A program made the position numbers and the translations under genes. The notes below the pieces were generated by a model. The model was given only the letters and a program-made list of their open reading frames with translations. It was not told the origin of the DNA and did not search any database. Below, one piece after another: positions 9,154 through 16,970 of a DNA stretch of 64,000 nt. The stretch's first letter is position 1, and each line of letters begins with the position of its first letter. Origin of the DNA: Acidobacteriota bacterium (GTDB lineage Bacteria > Acidobacteriota > Terriglobia > Bryobacterales > Bryobacteraceae); contig SYLY01000273.1 of NCBI GenBank assembly GCA_005808475.1, forward strand, positions 1 to 64,000. Direction: 5' to 3'.

Positions 9154-10818
9154 ATGCGCATCCTCGGAATCTCCTGCTACTTTCACGACGCCGCGGCGGC
9201 GCTGCTCGAGGACGGCCGCCTGATCGCCGCCGCGGAGGAGGAGCGATTCTCCCGCCGCAAGCACGACGCTTCGTTTCCCACTCGCGCCATCCGCTTTTGC
9301 CTCGACACCGCCGGCATCGACTCGCGCGGCCTCGACCGCGTCGTCTTTTTCGAGAAGCCGTTTCTCAAGTTCGAGCGCATGTTCGCGAGCGTACTGGCGT
9401 CGTATCCGCTGTCGCTCGATGTGTTTCGAGAAGCGATGCTCGCCTGGCTCGGCGACAAGCTGTGGATCAAGAACCGCATCGTGGAGGAACTGGGCGTCCC
9501 GGCGTCCAAGGTTCTGTTCTCCGAGCACCACCTGTCGCACGCCGCCAGCGCGTTCTTTTGCTCGCCTTTCGAGGAAGCCGCCATCCTGACGGTGGACGGC
9601 GTGGGCGAGTGGGCGACCACCTCCATCGCGGCGGGACGCGGCAACGACATCCATCTCATCGACGAGATTCGCTTTCCGCATTCGCTCGGGCTGCTCTACA
9701 GCGCGTTCACCGGGTTCCTGGGATTCGAGGTGAACGAGGGCGAGTACAAGGTGATGGGCATGGCGTCCTACGGCGATCCGCGCTACCGCGACGAGATGGA
9801 TCGCTTCATTCGGCTGCGTTCCGATGGCGGCTTCGAACTCGACTTGGAGTGGTTCACGTTCCAGCGTTCGGCGTCGGCGATGCTGCACCCCAAGGTGGAG
9901 TCGATCCTCGGCCCGGCGCGGCGGCCGGAAGCGCCGTTCATTCCGGGAGACACGGAGAGCCGGCACTTCGCCGATATCGCCGCGAGCTTACAGGCCGTGA
10001 CGGAGGAGGCGATATTGGCGCTCGCCCGGCGGGCGAGAATTCGCACGGGGCTCGACAAGCTCTGTCTGGCGGGCGGCGTGGCGCAGAACTCGGCGGCGAA
10101 CTTCCGGCTGTTTCGCGAGGCGGGCTTCGAGGATATCTATATCCAACCCTCGCCCGGCGACGGCGGCGCGGCGCTGGGAGCGGCCCTGTTCGCCTGGCAT
10201 CTGGTGGAGGGGCGGCCACGGTCGTTCACAATGGATCGCGCCGATTGGGGAACGGACGCCGGCGAGCCAGACGACGCCGTGGTCGAAGCGGCGGCGCGGC
10301 GTCTGGCGAGCGGGAAGACCGTGGGCTGGGTGCAGGGGCGGTTCGAGTGGGGCCCGCGGGCGCTCGGGCATCGGAGCATCCTGGCCGATCCGCGATCCGC
10401 CGCGATGAAGGACGTGGTCAACCGCGCGATCAAGTTCCGCGAGCCGTTTCGTCCGTTCGCGCCCGCCGTTCCGGCGGAGGACGCCGGCCGCTACTTCGAT
10501 ATCGATAGACCGGAATCGTCTTGGCCCGCGCGATTCATGCAATACGTCGTTCCGGTGCGCGATGCCGGGATCCCGGCGGTGACGCACGTCGACGGCACCG
10601 CGCGCGTGCAGGCCGTGCACGCCTCGGCGTCCCCGGTCTTCCACCGGCTCCTCCGCCGTTTCGGAGAGATCACGGGAGTCCCCGTCCTCTTGAACACCTC
10701 GCTCAACCGCCGCGGTGAGCCCATGGCCGCGACCGCGGAAGACGCGGTCGCCATCTTCGAAGGCAGCGGTCTGGACACACTGGTGGTGGGCTCGCGAATC
10801 GTTGATAAACCAGGCTGA
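9154..10818 (+). CDS. Carbamoyltransferase, NodU/CmcH family
   Basis: The 554-residue protein is full length for the family. The N-terminal Kae1-like domain starts at once (MRILGISCYFHDAAAALLED) and includes HHLSHAASAFFCSPF and LTVDGVGEWATTSI; CLAGGVAQNSAANFR and PSPGDGGAALGAAL form the nucleotide and metal site. The C-terminal YrdC-like domain carries GRFEWGPRALGHRSILADPR and KFREPFRPFAPAV. Such enzymes use carbamoyl phosphate and ATP to carbamoylate hydroxyls of sugars, antibiotics or toxins (NodU, CmcH, TobZ, SxtI). No glycosyltransferase or biosynthetic cluster surrounds it here, so the acceptor is unknown. It is flanked on both sides by very small membrane proteins. Confidence 0.93.
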   Translation: MRILGISCYFHDAAAALLEDGRLIAAAEEERFSRRKHDASFPTRAIRFCLDTAGIDSRGLDRVVFFEKPFLKFERMFASVLASYPLSLDVFREAMLAWLGDKLWIKNRIVEELGVPASKVLFSEHHLSHAASAFFCSPFEEAAILTVDGVGEWATTSIAAGRGNDIHLIDEIRFPHSLGLLYSAFTGFLGFEVNEGEYKVMGMASYGDPRYRDEMDRFIRLRSDGGFELDLEWFTFQRSASAMLHPKVESILGPARRPEAPFIPGDTESRHFADIAASLQAVTEEAILALARRARIRTGLDKLCLAGGVAQNSAANFRLFREAGFEDIYIQPSPGDGGAALGAALFAWHLVEGRPRSFTMDRADWGTDAGEPDDAVVEAAARRLASGKTVGWVQGRFEWGPRALGHRSILADPRSAAMKDVVNRAIKFREPFRPFAPAVPAEDAGRYFDIDRPESSWPARFMQYVVPVRDAGIPAVTHVDGTARVQAVHASASPVFHRLLRRFGEITGVPVLLNTSLNRRGEPMAATAEDAVAIFEGSGLDTLVVGSRIVDKPG

Positions 10819-10824
10819 CGGCGA

Positions 10825-10830
10825 TACCAT
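10825..10830 (+). promoter_or_regulatory. -10-like hexamer TACCAT 6 bases before the DUF5989 start
   Basis: TACCAT is separated by 6 bases from the ATG at 10837. The spacing matches six other genes in this window and would place the transcription start at the start codon. No clear -35 box is seen. Confidence 0.3.
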
Positions 10831-10836
10831 CGAATG

Positions 10837-11016
10837 ATGGCTTCGTGGAAGGGTCTTGTTGGCCGTTCGGAGACGGCGGCTGAACTGGTGGCCTTCTTCT
10901 GGAAGCGGAAGTGGTGGTGGATGACCCCGGTCGTCGTCCTTCTCTTGATTCTGGGGATCGTGATTGCGTTGGGCCAGGGATCGCCTCTCGCCCCCCTTGT
11001 ATACACGCTGTTTTGA
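10837..11016 (+). CDS. DUF5989 family small membrane protein
   Basis: The protein has 59 residues from the second of two adjacent ATGs (10834 and 10837); the second is preferred because of the TACCAT box 6 bases before it. The chain is basic/amphipathic (ASWKGLVGRSETAAELVAFF), then WKRKWWWMTPVVVLLLILG and the closing IALGQGSPLAPLVYTLF. The (W/F)xKRKxWWxxP start of the helix and the GQGSxLAPxxYTLF ending are the hallmarks of DUF5989, a family that mostly occurs next to carbamoyltransferases. It lies 18 bases after the carbamoyltransferase. Function is unknown; one transmembrane helix is predicted by eye. Confidence 0.8.
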   Translation: MASWKGLVGRSETAAELVAFFWKRKWWWMTPVVVLLLILGIVIALGQGSPLAPLVYTLF

Positions 11017-11039
11017 AACGCGCGTTTTTGATATAGAAT
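11013..11039 (+). promoter_or_regulatory. Putative promoter of the first Oar-type receptor
   Basis: TTGAAA (11013-11018) and TAGAAT (11034-11039) are separated by 15 bases, about 30 bases upstream of the ribosome binding site GGAGG at 11057-11061. The spacer is short and the -35 box overlaps the DUF5989 stop, so the call is tentative. Confidence 0.4.
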
Positions 11040-11069
11040 GAGCGCATCCCCAATGTGGAGGTTATGATC

Positions 11070-14000
11070 ATGCACTCGCTTGCAGGCCGCTTGGCGGCCG
11101 TAGGTCTTCTATCGGTGTTGGCGTTCGCGCAGACGGATCTCGCTACCGTGCGCGGCGTTGTTACCGACCAATCCGGCGCCGTCATTCCGAAGGTGAAGAT
11201 CACCATCACCAACACCGGCACCAATATCAGCCGCGACGCCGAAACCGGCGAGAACGGCGACTTCGAGATTCCGTACATCACGCAGGGCACGTACAAGTTG
11301 ACGGCCGGCGCGCAAGGCTTCAAGAACTACATCGCCAACGACGTGTTGATCCGCGCGCGCGAAATGCGCCGCATCGACGTCAAGCTGGAACTCGGTTCGG
11401 TGGGAACCGAAGTGACGGTCACCGAAGGCATCGCCGCCATTTCGACCGAAGGCAGCCAGATCGCCAGCGGGTTCGACCGCGAGGCTTTCGTCGACAGCCC
11501 GCTCAGCCAGAGCTTCTTCCCGCAGGCCTACATGACCACGCTGCCCAACATTCAGACGCAGCAGGGCGGTTGGGCGCTTCGGTTCGCCGGCCAGCCGTCG
11601 GCGCAGGTCGCCGAGAACATGGACGGCGTGACCAGCGACGGCACGGTCAACCTGGTGCAGAACATGCAGGACTTCGAGGATCTGCAGGTGGTCGCCGTGA
11701 ACAACTCGGCGGAGTTCTCGCGAGTGGCGCAGTTTTCGATGGCGTCCAAGGGTGGCGCCAACGCGTACCACGGCCGCGTTTACTACGACATGGTGAACTC
11801 GGCGCTGCGCGCGCGCACGTTCTTCGAGCCGCGCAAGACGCCGTACAAAGAGCACCGCGGCGGCGCGAACTTCAGCGGAAAGATCATCAAGGACAAGCTG
11901 TTCTTCTACACGGCGTATTCACTGGTGCGGATTCCGTCGCAGAGCTTCTACCTGCGCAACGTGCCAAGCCTGCGCATGCGGGACGGCGACTTCAGCGGCC
12001 AGCCCGTGGTCCGCGATCCGGTCAACAACCGCACGCCGTTCCCGGACAATCGCATTCCCTCGTCGCGTTTCAGTCCGGTGTCGGCGAAGACGCAGGATCT
12101 GTTCGTACCGAAGCCCAACCGCGGAGCGGCGGATGGCCTCTTCCAGAACTACCAGTTCTTCCACCGCTGGCCCACCGACCTCTACCGCTGGGACAGCGTC
12201 ACCGAGCGCATCGACTACATGGTGAGCTCCAGGAATCAGTTGTTCGGCCGCTTCATCAACCGGGTCACGCCCTACGTGCTCCAAGGGCCGTTCGAGCAAC
12301 TGGGCACATGGACGCGCAAGCGCAACCACCATTCCATCGCCGTCAGCGACACGCACACGTTCTCGCCGCGCATGGTCAACACCTTCCTGTGGGGTTGGGC
12401 GCGCGACTACTTCATCGACGGAGACACCACCGGCGGCTTCACTCCCCAAAAAGGCGACGCGGCCGTCCAGGCGATCGGGCTGCAGGGCGTCAATCGCGCC
12501 GGGCATTCCGAGATGGGCTTCCCGCGCATGGACATCCTCGGTTTCGAGACCCTGCGCCAGCAATCTGGCGGCGTCAACCTGAACCGCAACGATTTCGAGT
12601 TCACCGATTCGCTGACGTACTCCATGGGCCGCCACGTCATGAAGACCGGCGCCGAACTCCGCTATTTCCACGACTACAACGGCGGCATCCCGGAGGGCAA
12701 CTATGGGACCTTCAACTTCAACGGCAACCTGACCGGAGACGGAACGCGCGCCGGCGTGGGCTACGCCGACTTTCTGTTGGGCTTCCCCAACAACAGCACG
12801 CGGCTCGATCCGCTGACCAAACGAACCCAGACCGCCTATGAGCTCGGGTTGTTCTTCACCGACACAATCAAGGTCAATTCCAAGCTGACCCTCGACATGG
12901 GATTGCGCTGGGACTTCTTCCGTCACGCCAAGTTCGCCGACGGATTGCAGTTCAACTGGGATCCGCAGTCCGGCAACGTGATCGTTCCGCAGGAAGCCTT
13001 GGCCCGGGTAAGCCCGCTCTATCCCAAGACGATCGCCATCGCCGCGGGCCAGACGCTCCCGAATCCGAAGAAAACCAACTTCCGTCCGCGTTTCGGCGCG
13101 GCCTACCGCCTCACCGACCGGTTCGTGGTGCGCGGCGGCTACGGCATCTATACGGAGACGCTCGGTCCGCTGCATCGCGCGCAGGGCGGCGGCCCCTTCC
13201 AGATCGCCGAGAGCTACTTCAACGAGATCGCGAACGGCCGCCCGACGCTGGCGTTCCCCAGCCCGTTCCCGGTGTCGCTGGCCACCGCCTCGGTCCCGTC
13301 GCAAAGCGTGTCTGGATATCCGCTGGACACCGACAACGGGATGATCCACCAGTACAACCTCAGCATCGAACGCGAGATCTTCAAGAACTGGGGCGTCCGC
13401 ACGTCGTTCATCGGGTCGCGTAGCCGCGGGTTGAACTACGGCATCGCGCTCAACAAGCCGCGTCCGAGCCTGACGCCGTTCACCAATAACCGCCGTCCCT
13501 GGCCGCAATATGTCGGAGCGAGCTTCAACAACTCCGACGGAGCCTCCAACTACAATTCGGGCCAGATCGAACTGCAGAAGAAGGCGGGCAACCTGATCTT
13601 CAGCACCCACTACACCTTCTCGAACGCGAGCAGCAACTTCGGCAACCTCGAGAATCCCTATAGCCTGGGTTTCTGGAACCGCGATCAGTTCAATTCGCGC
13701 CACCGCTACGTCGCCAACATGACCTACAACCTTCCGGTGGGCAAGGGACGCAAGTACATGTCGAGCGCTCCCAAGGTCGTCGATCTGGTGGCCGGCGGCT
13801 GGCAGATGGGCTGGATCACCTACTTCCAGAGCGGACAGTACTTCACCCCCAGCTACGCCGGCGCCGATCCGTCGAACACCAACTCGTTCGGCGGCATCCC
13901 CGACCGCGTATCGAACGGCAATCTCGCGCCCGGCAGCCGCAAGGCCGACCGTTGGTTCGATCCCGCCGCGTTCGCCGTTCCGCAGCAAGGACGCTTCGGC

Positions 14001-14267
14001 AACGCGGGTATCGCGACCCTGGAAGGCCCCGGCTTGAACCTGCACCACTTCAGCATGGTGAAGGATTTCCATATCACGGAGAAGGTGAACTTCGTTTGGC
14101 AGTCGATGCTGACCAACGTATTCAACCGCCCGCACTTCGATTTCCCGGCGGCCAATATCTCGGTGCCGGCCGCGGTGGGGCGAGTGACCCAGCTCCGCGA
14201 GGGTGGCGGTGGCCGCGAAATGAGCGGAGCCCGTCAGCTCCAATTCCGCTTCCGGATCGAGTTCTAA
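11070..14267 (+). CDS. TonB-dependent receptor, Oar-like, with carboxypeptidase-regulatory domain
   Basis: The 1065-residue protein starts at ATG 11070, placed 8 bases after GGAGG; GTG 11055 and ATG 11064 are too close to or within that site. A signal peptide (AAVGLLSVLAFAQ) is followed by a CarboxypepD_reg domain (ATVRGVVTDQSGAVIPKVKI to about residue 110), a plug-like region and a large beta-barrel with aromatic-ended strands. It ends RQLQFRFRIEF with the terminal phenylalanine expected for outer-membrane barrels. Oar-like receptors of Acidobacteria are thought to take up or bind large substrates. It appears to be transcribed alone: a promoter precedes it and a strong hairpin follows. Confidence 0.9.
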   Translation: MHSLAGRLAAVGLLSVLAFAQTDLATVRGVVTDQSGAVIPKVKITITNTGTNISRDAETGENGDFEIPYITQGTYKLTAGAQGFKNYIANDVLIRAREMRRIDVKLELGSVGTEVTVTEGIAAISTEGSQIASGFDREAFVDSPLSQSFFPQAYMTTLPNIQTQQGGWALRFAGQPSAQVAENMDGVTSDGTVNLVQNMQDFEDLQVVAVNNSAEFSRVAQFSMASKGGANAYHGRVYYDMVNSALRARTFFEPRKTPYKEHRGGANFSGKIIKDKLFFYTAYSLVRIPSQSFYLRNVPSLRMRDGDFSGQPVVRDPVNNRTPFPDNRIPSSRFSPVSAKTQDLFVPKPNRGAADGLFQNYQFFHRWPTDLYRWDSVTERIDYMVSSRNQLFGRFINRVTPYVLQGPFEQLGTWTRKRNHHSIAVSDTHTFSPRMVNTFLWGWARDYFIDGDTTGGFTPQKGDAAVQAIGLQGVNRAGHSEMGFPRMDILGFETLRQQSGGVNLNRNDFEFTDSLTYSMGRHVMKTGAELRYFHDYNGGIPEGNYGTFNFNGNLTGDGTRAGVGYADFLLGFPNNSTRLDPLTKRTQTAYELGLFFTDTIKVNSKLTLDMGLRWDFFRHAKFADGLQFNWDPQSGNVIVPQEALARVSPLYPKTIAIAAGQTLPNPKKTNFRPRFGAAYRLTDRFVVRGGYGIYTETLGPLHRAQGGGPFQIAESYFNEIANGRPTLAFPSPFPVSLATASVPSQSVSGYPLDTDNGMIHQYNLSIEREIFKNWGVRTSFIGSRSRGLNYGIALNKPRPSLTPFTNNRRPWPQYVGASFNNSDGASNYNSGQIELQKKAGNLIFSTHYTFSNASSNFGNLENPYSLGFWNRDQFNSRHRYVANMTYNLPVGKGRKYMSSAPKVVDLVAGGWQMGWITYFQSGQYFTPSYAGADPSNTNSFGGIPDRVSNGNLAPGSRKADRWFDPAAFAVPQQGRFGNAGIATLEGPGLNLHHFSMVKDFHITEKVNFVWQSMLTNVFNRPHFDFPAANISVPAAVGRVTQLREGGGGREMSGARQLQFRFRIEF

Positions 14268-14293
14268 CCCCCGTTTGGATCCGATGACCACAC

Positions 14294-14326
14294 GCGCCGC
14301 GTTGGCCTCCATGGCCGGCGCGGCGC
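14294..14326 (+). terminator. Strong hairpin after the Oar receptor gene
   Basis: The arms 14294-14307 and 14313-14326 can form a 14-base-pair stem, 12 Watson-Crick and two G-U pairs, with a 5-base loop. It lies 27 bases after the receptor stop. No T-run follows, so it would be a non-classical terminator or an mRNA 3'-end stabiliser. Confidence 0.45.
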
Positions 14327-14332
14327 TCAGGC

Positions 14333-14338
14333 TAGAAT
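14333..14338 (+). promoter_or_regulatory. -10-like hexamer TAGAAT 6 bases before the isomerase start
   Basis: TAGAAT is followed by 6 bases and then ATG 14345; there is no Shine-Dalgarno sequence between. The spacing suggests a leaderless transcript. No -35 box is recognised; the upstream space is the hairpin. Confidence 0.4.
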
Positions 14339-14344
14339 CGTAGG

Positions 14345-15229
14345 ATGCTCCGCAGGCACATCTTCGCCACTGCCGCCGCCGGATTCGCCGCTGGCGCCGC
14401 CGCTAACTCCCCCAGGTTCAAGCTGCGGTACGGTCCGCATCCCGGCATGTTCAAGGCCTCCGCCGGGGAGGACGTGATCGATCAGATCAAGTTCTCGGCG
14501 GACCAGGGATTTACCGGCTGGGAAGACAACGGCGCCAACAAACGCCCCGCCGCCGAGCAGACCAGGATCGGCGAGACGCTATCGAAGCTCGGCATGAAGA
14601 TGGGCGTATTCGTCGCGTTCGGCGATTTCGCCAACAGCGACTTCGTCACCCGCACCGGCGGCGAGTATCGTGAGTTCCTGCGGGGCAAGATGCGCGAGGC
14701 CGTGGAAGTCTCCAAGCGCGTTGGCGCCAAGTGGACCACCGTGGTGCCCAACGCGGTGAACAACAAGCTGGACCCCCACTATCAGACCGCCAACTGCATC
14801 ACCAATTTGAAGGCGATGGCGGAGATCTGCGAGCCCTCCGGTCTGGTGATGGTGCTCGAACCGCTGAACTGGTACGCCAATCACCCCGGCCTTTTCCTGC
14901 GCACCGTGCCGCAAGCCTACGCGATCTGCAAGGGCGTCGCCTCGCCGAGTTGCAAGATCCTCGACGACCTCTATCATCAGCAGATCGACTGCGGCAATCT
15001 GATTCCGAACATGCAGATGGCGTGGGACGAGATCGCCTATATCCAGGTGGGCGACAATCCCGGCCGCAAGGAGCCGACTACCGGCGAGGTCAACTACAAG
15101 AAGATCTTCGAGTGGTTGAGCAAGAAGGGATTCGACGGCGTGGTGGGCATGGAGCATGGCAACAGCCGGCCGGGCAAGGACGGCGAGGCGGCCGTGATCG
15201 CCGCCTATCGCGAATGTGACAACTTCTAG
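14345..15229 (+). CDS. Sugar phosphate isomerase/epimerase, hydroxypyruvate isomerase-like, exported
   Basis: The 294-residue protein begins with a Tat-like signal (MLRRHIFATAAAGFAAGAAA). The rest is an AP-endonuclease-2-type TIM barrel. Putative metal ligands are visible at strand ends: Glu in VLEPLNW, Asp and His in ILDDLYHQQ, Gln/Asp in YIQVGDNPGRKEP and Glu in GMEHGNS. The closest named family is hydroxypyruvate isomerase (Hyi), but many acidobacterial and planctomycetal exported paralogues act on unknown sugars or sugar acids, so the substrate is open. Its 3' end overlaps the start of the CDF transporter by 14 bases. Confidence 0.8.
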   Translation: MLRRHIFATAAAGFAAGAAANSPRFKLRYGPHPGMFKASAGEDVIDQIKFSADQGFTGWEDNGANKRPAAEQTRIGETLSKLGMKMGVFVAFGDFANSDFVTRTGGEYREFLRGKMREAVEVSKRVGAKWTTVVPNAVNNKLDPHYQTANCITNLKAMAEICEPSGLVMVLEPLNWYANHPGLFLRTVPQAYAICKGVASPSCKILDDLYHQQIDCGNLIPNMQMAWDEIAYIQVGDNPGRKEPTTGEVNYKKIFEWLSKKGFDGVVGMEHGNSRPGKDGEAAVIAAYRECDNF

Positions 15230-16151
15230 CGCCGGCGCGACACTCCCCGCCGGGACGTTCGCGATTCGGTTGTCGATGGCGGCCGGCTTTCTGATGCTGG
15301 TGGGCAAGACCGGCGCTTGGTGGTTGACCGGCTCCGCGGCGATTCTGTCGGACGCCAGCGAATCGGTCATTCACGTTTTCGCCGTCACCTTCGCGGCATT
15401 CAGCTTCCATCTGAGCCATCGTCCGCCGGACGCCCGGTATCTGTTCGGCTACGAGCGAGTCAGCTTCCTCTCGGCCGGCTTCGAGGGCGGATTGATCGTG
15501 CTCGCCGCGCTCGGCATCATCTTCACGGCGGTGAGGAAGTGGATGGATGGACTGGTGCTCGAGAACCTGGGACTCGGCACGCTGCTGGTGGTGGCCGCGT
15601 CGGTGATCAATCTCGCGCTGGGTTGGTATCTCGTAAACGAGGGCCGGAGGACCCAGTCGATCATCCTCGAGGCCAACGGACGCCACGTGCTCACCGACAG
15701 TTGGACGAGCTTCGGCGTAGTGGTGGGACTCTGTCTGGTGCTGATCACCGGCTGGCTCCCGTTCGATCCGATCTGCGCGATTCTCTCGGCGCTGAACATT
15801 CTCTGGTCCGGCGGCCATTTGATCTGGCGCTCGGCCACCGGGCTGCTGGACTACGCGGATCCGGAGGTGGGCCGCTCCCTGCGCGGCCAACTGGACGTCA
15901 TCTGTTCGGAACTCGGCATCCAGTATCACGGTGTGCGATTCCGCCACACCGGCGCGCGTGTGCTGGTGAACGTGCACCTGTTGTTCCCCGCGTCCACCAC
16001 GATCGGCGAAGCGCACCGCGCGGCGACGGAATTGGAGGAGCGCCTGAAAGCGGCTTCCGGGCAGCCTCTCGAGGTGGACACGCACCTCGAATCCATTGAG
16101 GATCACGCCGACGAGAAGCACCCGGGACACTACACCGGGCTGCCCAATTGA
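15216..16151 (+). CDS. Cation diffusion facilitator (CDF) metal transporter
   Basis: The 311-residue protein starts at GTG 15216 inside the end of the isomerase gene. Six transmembrane segments are apparent. The metal site residues are visible: Asp in AAILSDASES on helix 2 and the HxxxD pair in GRHVLTDSWTS on helix 5. A cytoplasmic C-terminal domain of about 90 residues follows (YHGVRFRHTGARVLVNVHLL), the ferredoxin-like dimerisation domain usual in CDF exporters, which move Zn2+, Co2+, Fe2+ or Mn2+ out of the cytoplasm against protons. Metal selectivity cannot be read from the sequence. Confidence 0.9.
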   Translation: MTTSSAGATLPAGTFAIRLSMAAGFLMLVGKTGAWWLTGSAAILSDASESVIHVFAVTFAAFSFHLSHRPPDARYLFGYERVSFLSAGFEGGLIVLAALGIIFTAVRKWMDGLVLENLGLGTLLVVAASVINLALGWYLVNEGRRTQSIILEANGRHVLTDSWTSFGVVVGLCLVLITGWLPFDPICAILSALNILWSGGHLIWRSATGLLDYADPEVGRSLRGQLDVICSELGIQYHGVRFRHTGARVLVNVHLLFPASTTIGEAHRAATELEERLKAASGQPLEVDTHLESIEDHADEKHPGHYTGLPN

Positions 16152-16153
16152 CG

Positions 16154-16159
16154 GTACAA
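16154..16159 (+). promoter_or_regulatory. -10-like hexamer TACAAT upstream of the kinase-like gene
   Basis: TACAAT lies 24 bases before ATG 16184, just after the CDF stop. It supports the ATG over the TTG at 16148 as the start codon of the next gene. Confidence 0.3.
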
Positions 16160-16183
16160 TCGAAGGCGTTCCCCTCAGTTCCC

Positions 16184-16891
16184 ATGCCGGAAACAGCCGC
16201 CAAACAGATCCCTCAGCCGGGCGGCGTGAATCAGACGGACGCCGCTTCCGTCCAGGCTGGCGACGTAGTTCGCCACCTCACGCACGAGCTCAGACAGCCC
16301 CTCAGCACGATCGAATCGATCGCCTTCTATCTCCGGATGGTCCTTCCGGAGGAGTCGAAGGCCGCGCCTCAACTAGAGAAGCTCCACGACTTGGTGGAGC
16401 AAATCAACTGGGTCCTCAGCGACGCGGTTCACCTGCTGCAAGCCGCGCCCGTCAATAGGCAGGTCGCGGACTTGCGGGAGTTGATCGTTCGCGCCTTGGC
16501 GGACCGTCCGTCGACCGCCGCCGAACCCTTGCAGTTGGAATTCCAGGACGAGCCCGTTCTGGTGAGCCTGGACGCGTCCCAGGCCTTGCACCTGATCCGC
16601 GGGGTGGTTCTGGTTTTGCGCCAGATGGTGCGCGGTGGATCGAAGATCATCGTCCGCGCGCGCGTGGAACGGCAAGAGGTCAACCTCGAGTTCCTGGTTC
16701 CGGCTCTCGACATGCAGCAAGGCGAACTCGACCGGCTCTTCGAGCCTTTCGCCTCGGGGCTTGCCTCCGGACCGGGTCTGTCGCTCGCCACCGCCCGGCG
16801 CATCGCCGAATCGCATGGAGGGCGCATGAACGCCCGATCCGAGGTGGGCCGGGGAACGCTGCTCCGCGGCGCGTTCCCATTGGCCGGATAG
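16184..16891 (+). CDS. Soluble histidine-kinase-like protein with degenerate ATP site
   Basis: The 235-residue protein (start ATG 16184) has an H-box, HLTHELRQPLSTIE, with His34 in the phospho-acceptor place, and a HATPase_c-like domain. The F-box (DRLFEPFASG) and a late G-box (GPGLSLATARRIAESHGG) are clear. The N-box that should hold a Mg-binding asparagine reads HLIRGVVLVLRQM, and the G1 aspartate of DxGxG is replaced by VPALDM. ATP binding may therefore be lost or changed; a phosphotransfer or kinase-regulator role is possible. There is no sensor domain or membrane segment and no neighbouring response regulator; the lone receiver at 50746 is 34 kb away. Confidence 0.75.
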   Translation: MPETAAKQIPQPGGVNQTDAASVQAGDVVRHLTHELRQPLSTIESIAFYLRMVLPEESKAAPQLEKLHDLVEQINWVLSDAVHLLQAAPVNRQVADLRELIVRALADRPSTAAEPLQLEFQDEPVLVSLDASQALHLIRGVVLVLRQMVRGGSKIIVRARVERQEVNLEFLVPALDMQQGELDRLFEPFASGLASGPGLSLATARRIAESHGGRMNARSEVGRGTLLRGAFPLAG

Positions 16892-16970
16892 CCGGCGGCG
16901 GCCGCTCGCGTTCCGTAACCTTTTGGCGGCGGCGGGAGCCTACGATATCATGGTGAGGACCCAAACCCCC

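Noticed and set aside
16148-16183. TTG 16148 as start of the kinase-like gene
   Set aside because: It overlaps the CDF stop, lacks a ribosome binding site, and lies upstream of the TACAAT box; ATG 16184 is better.
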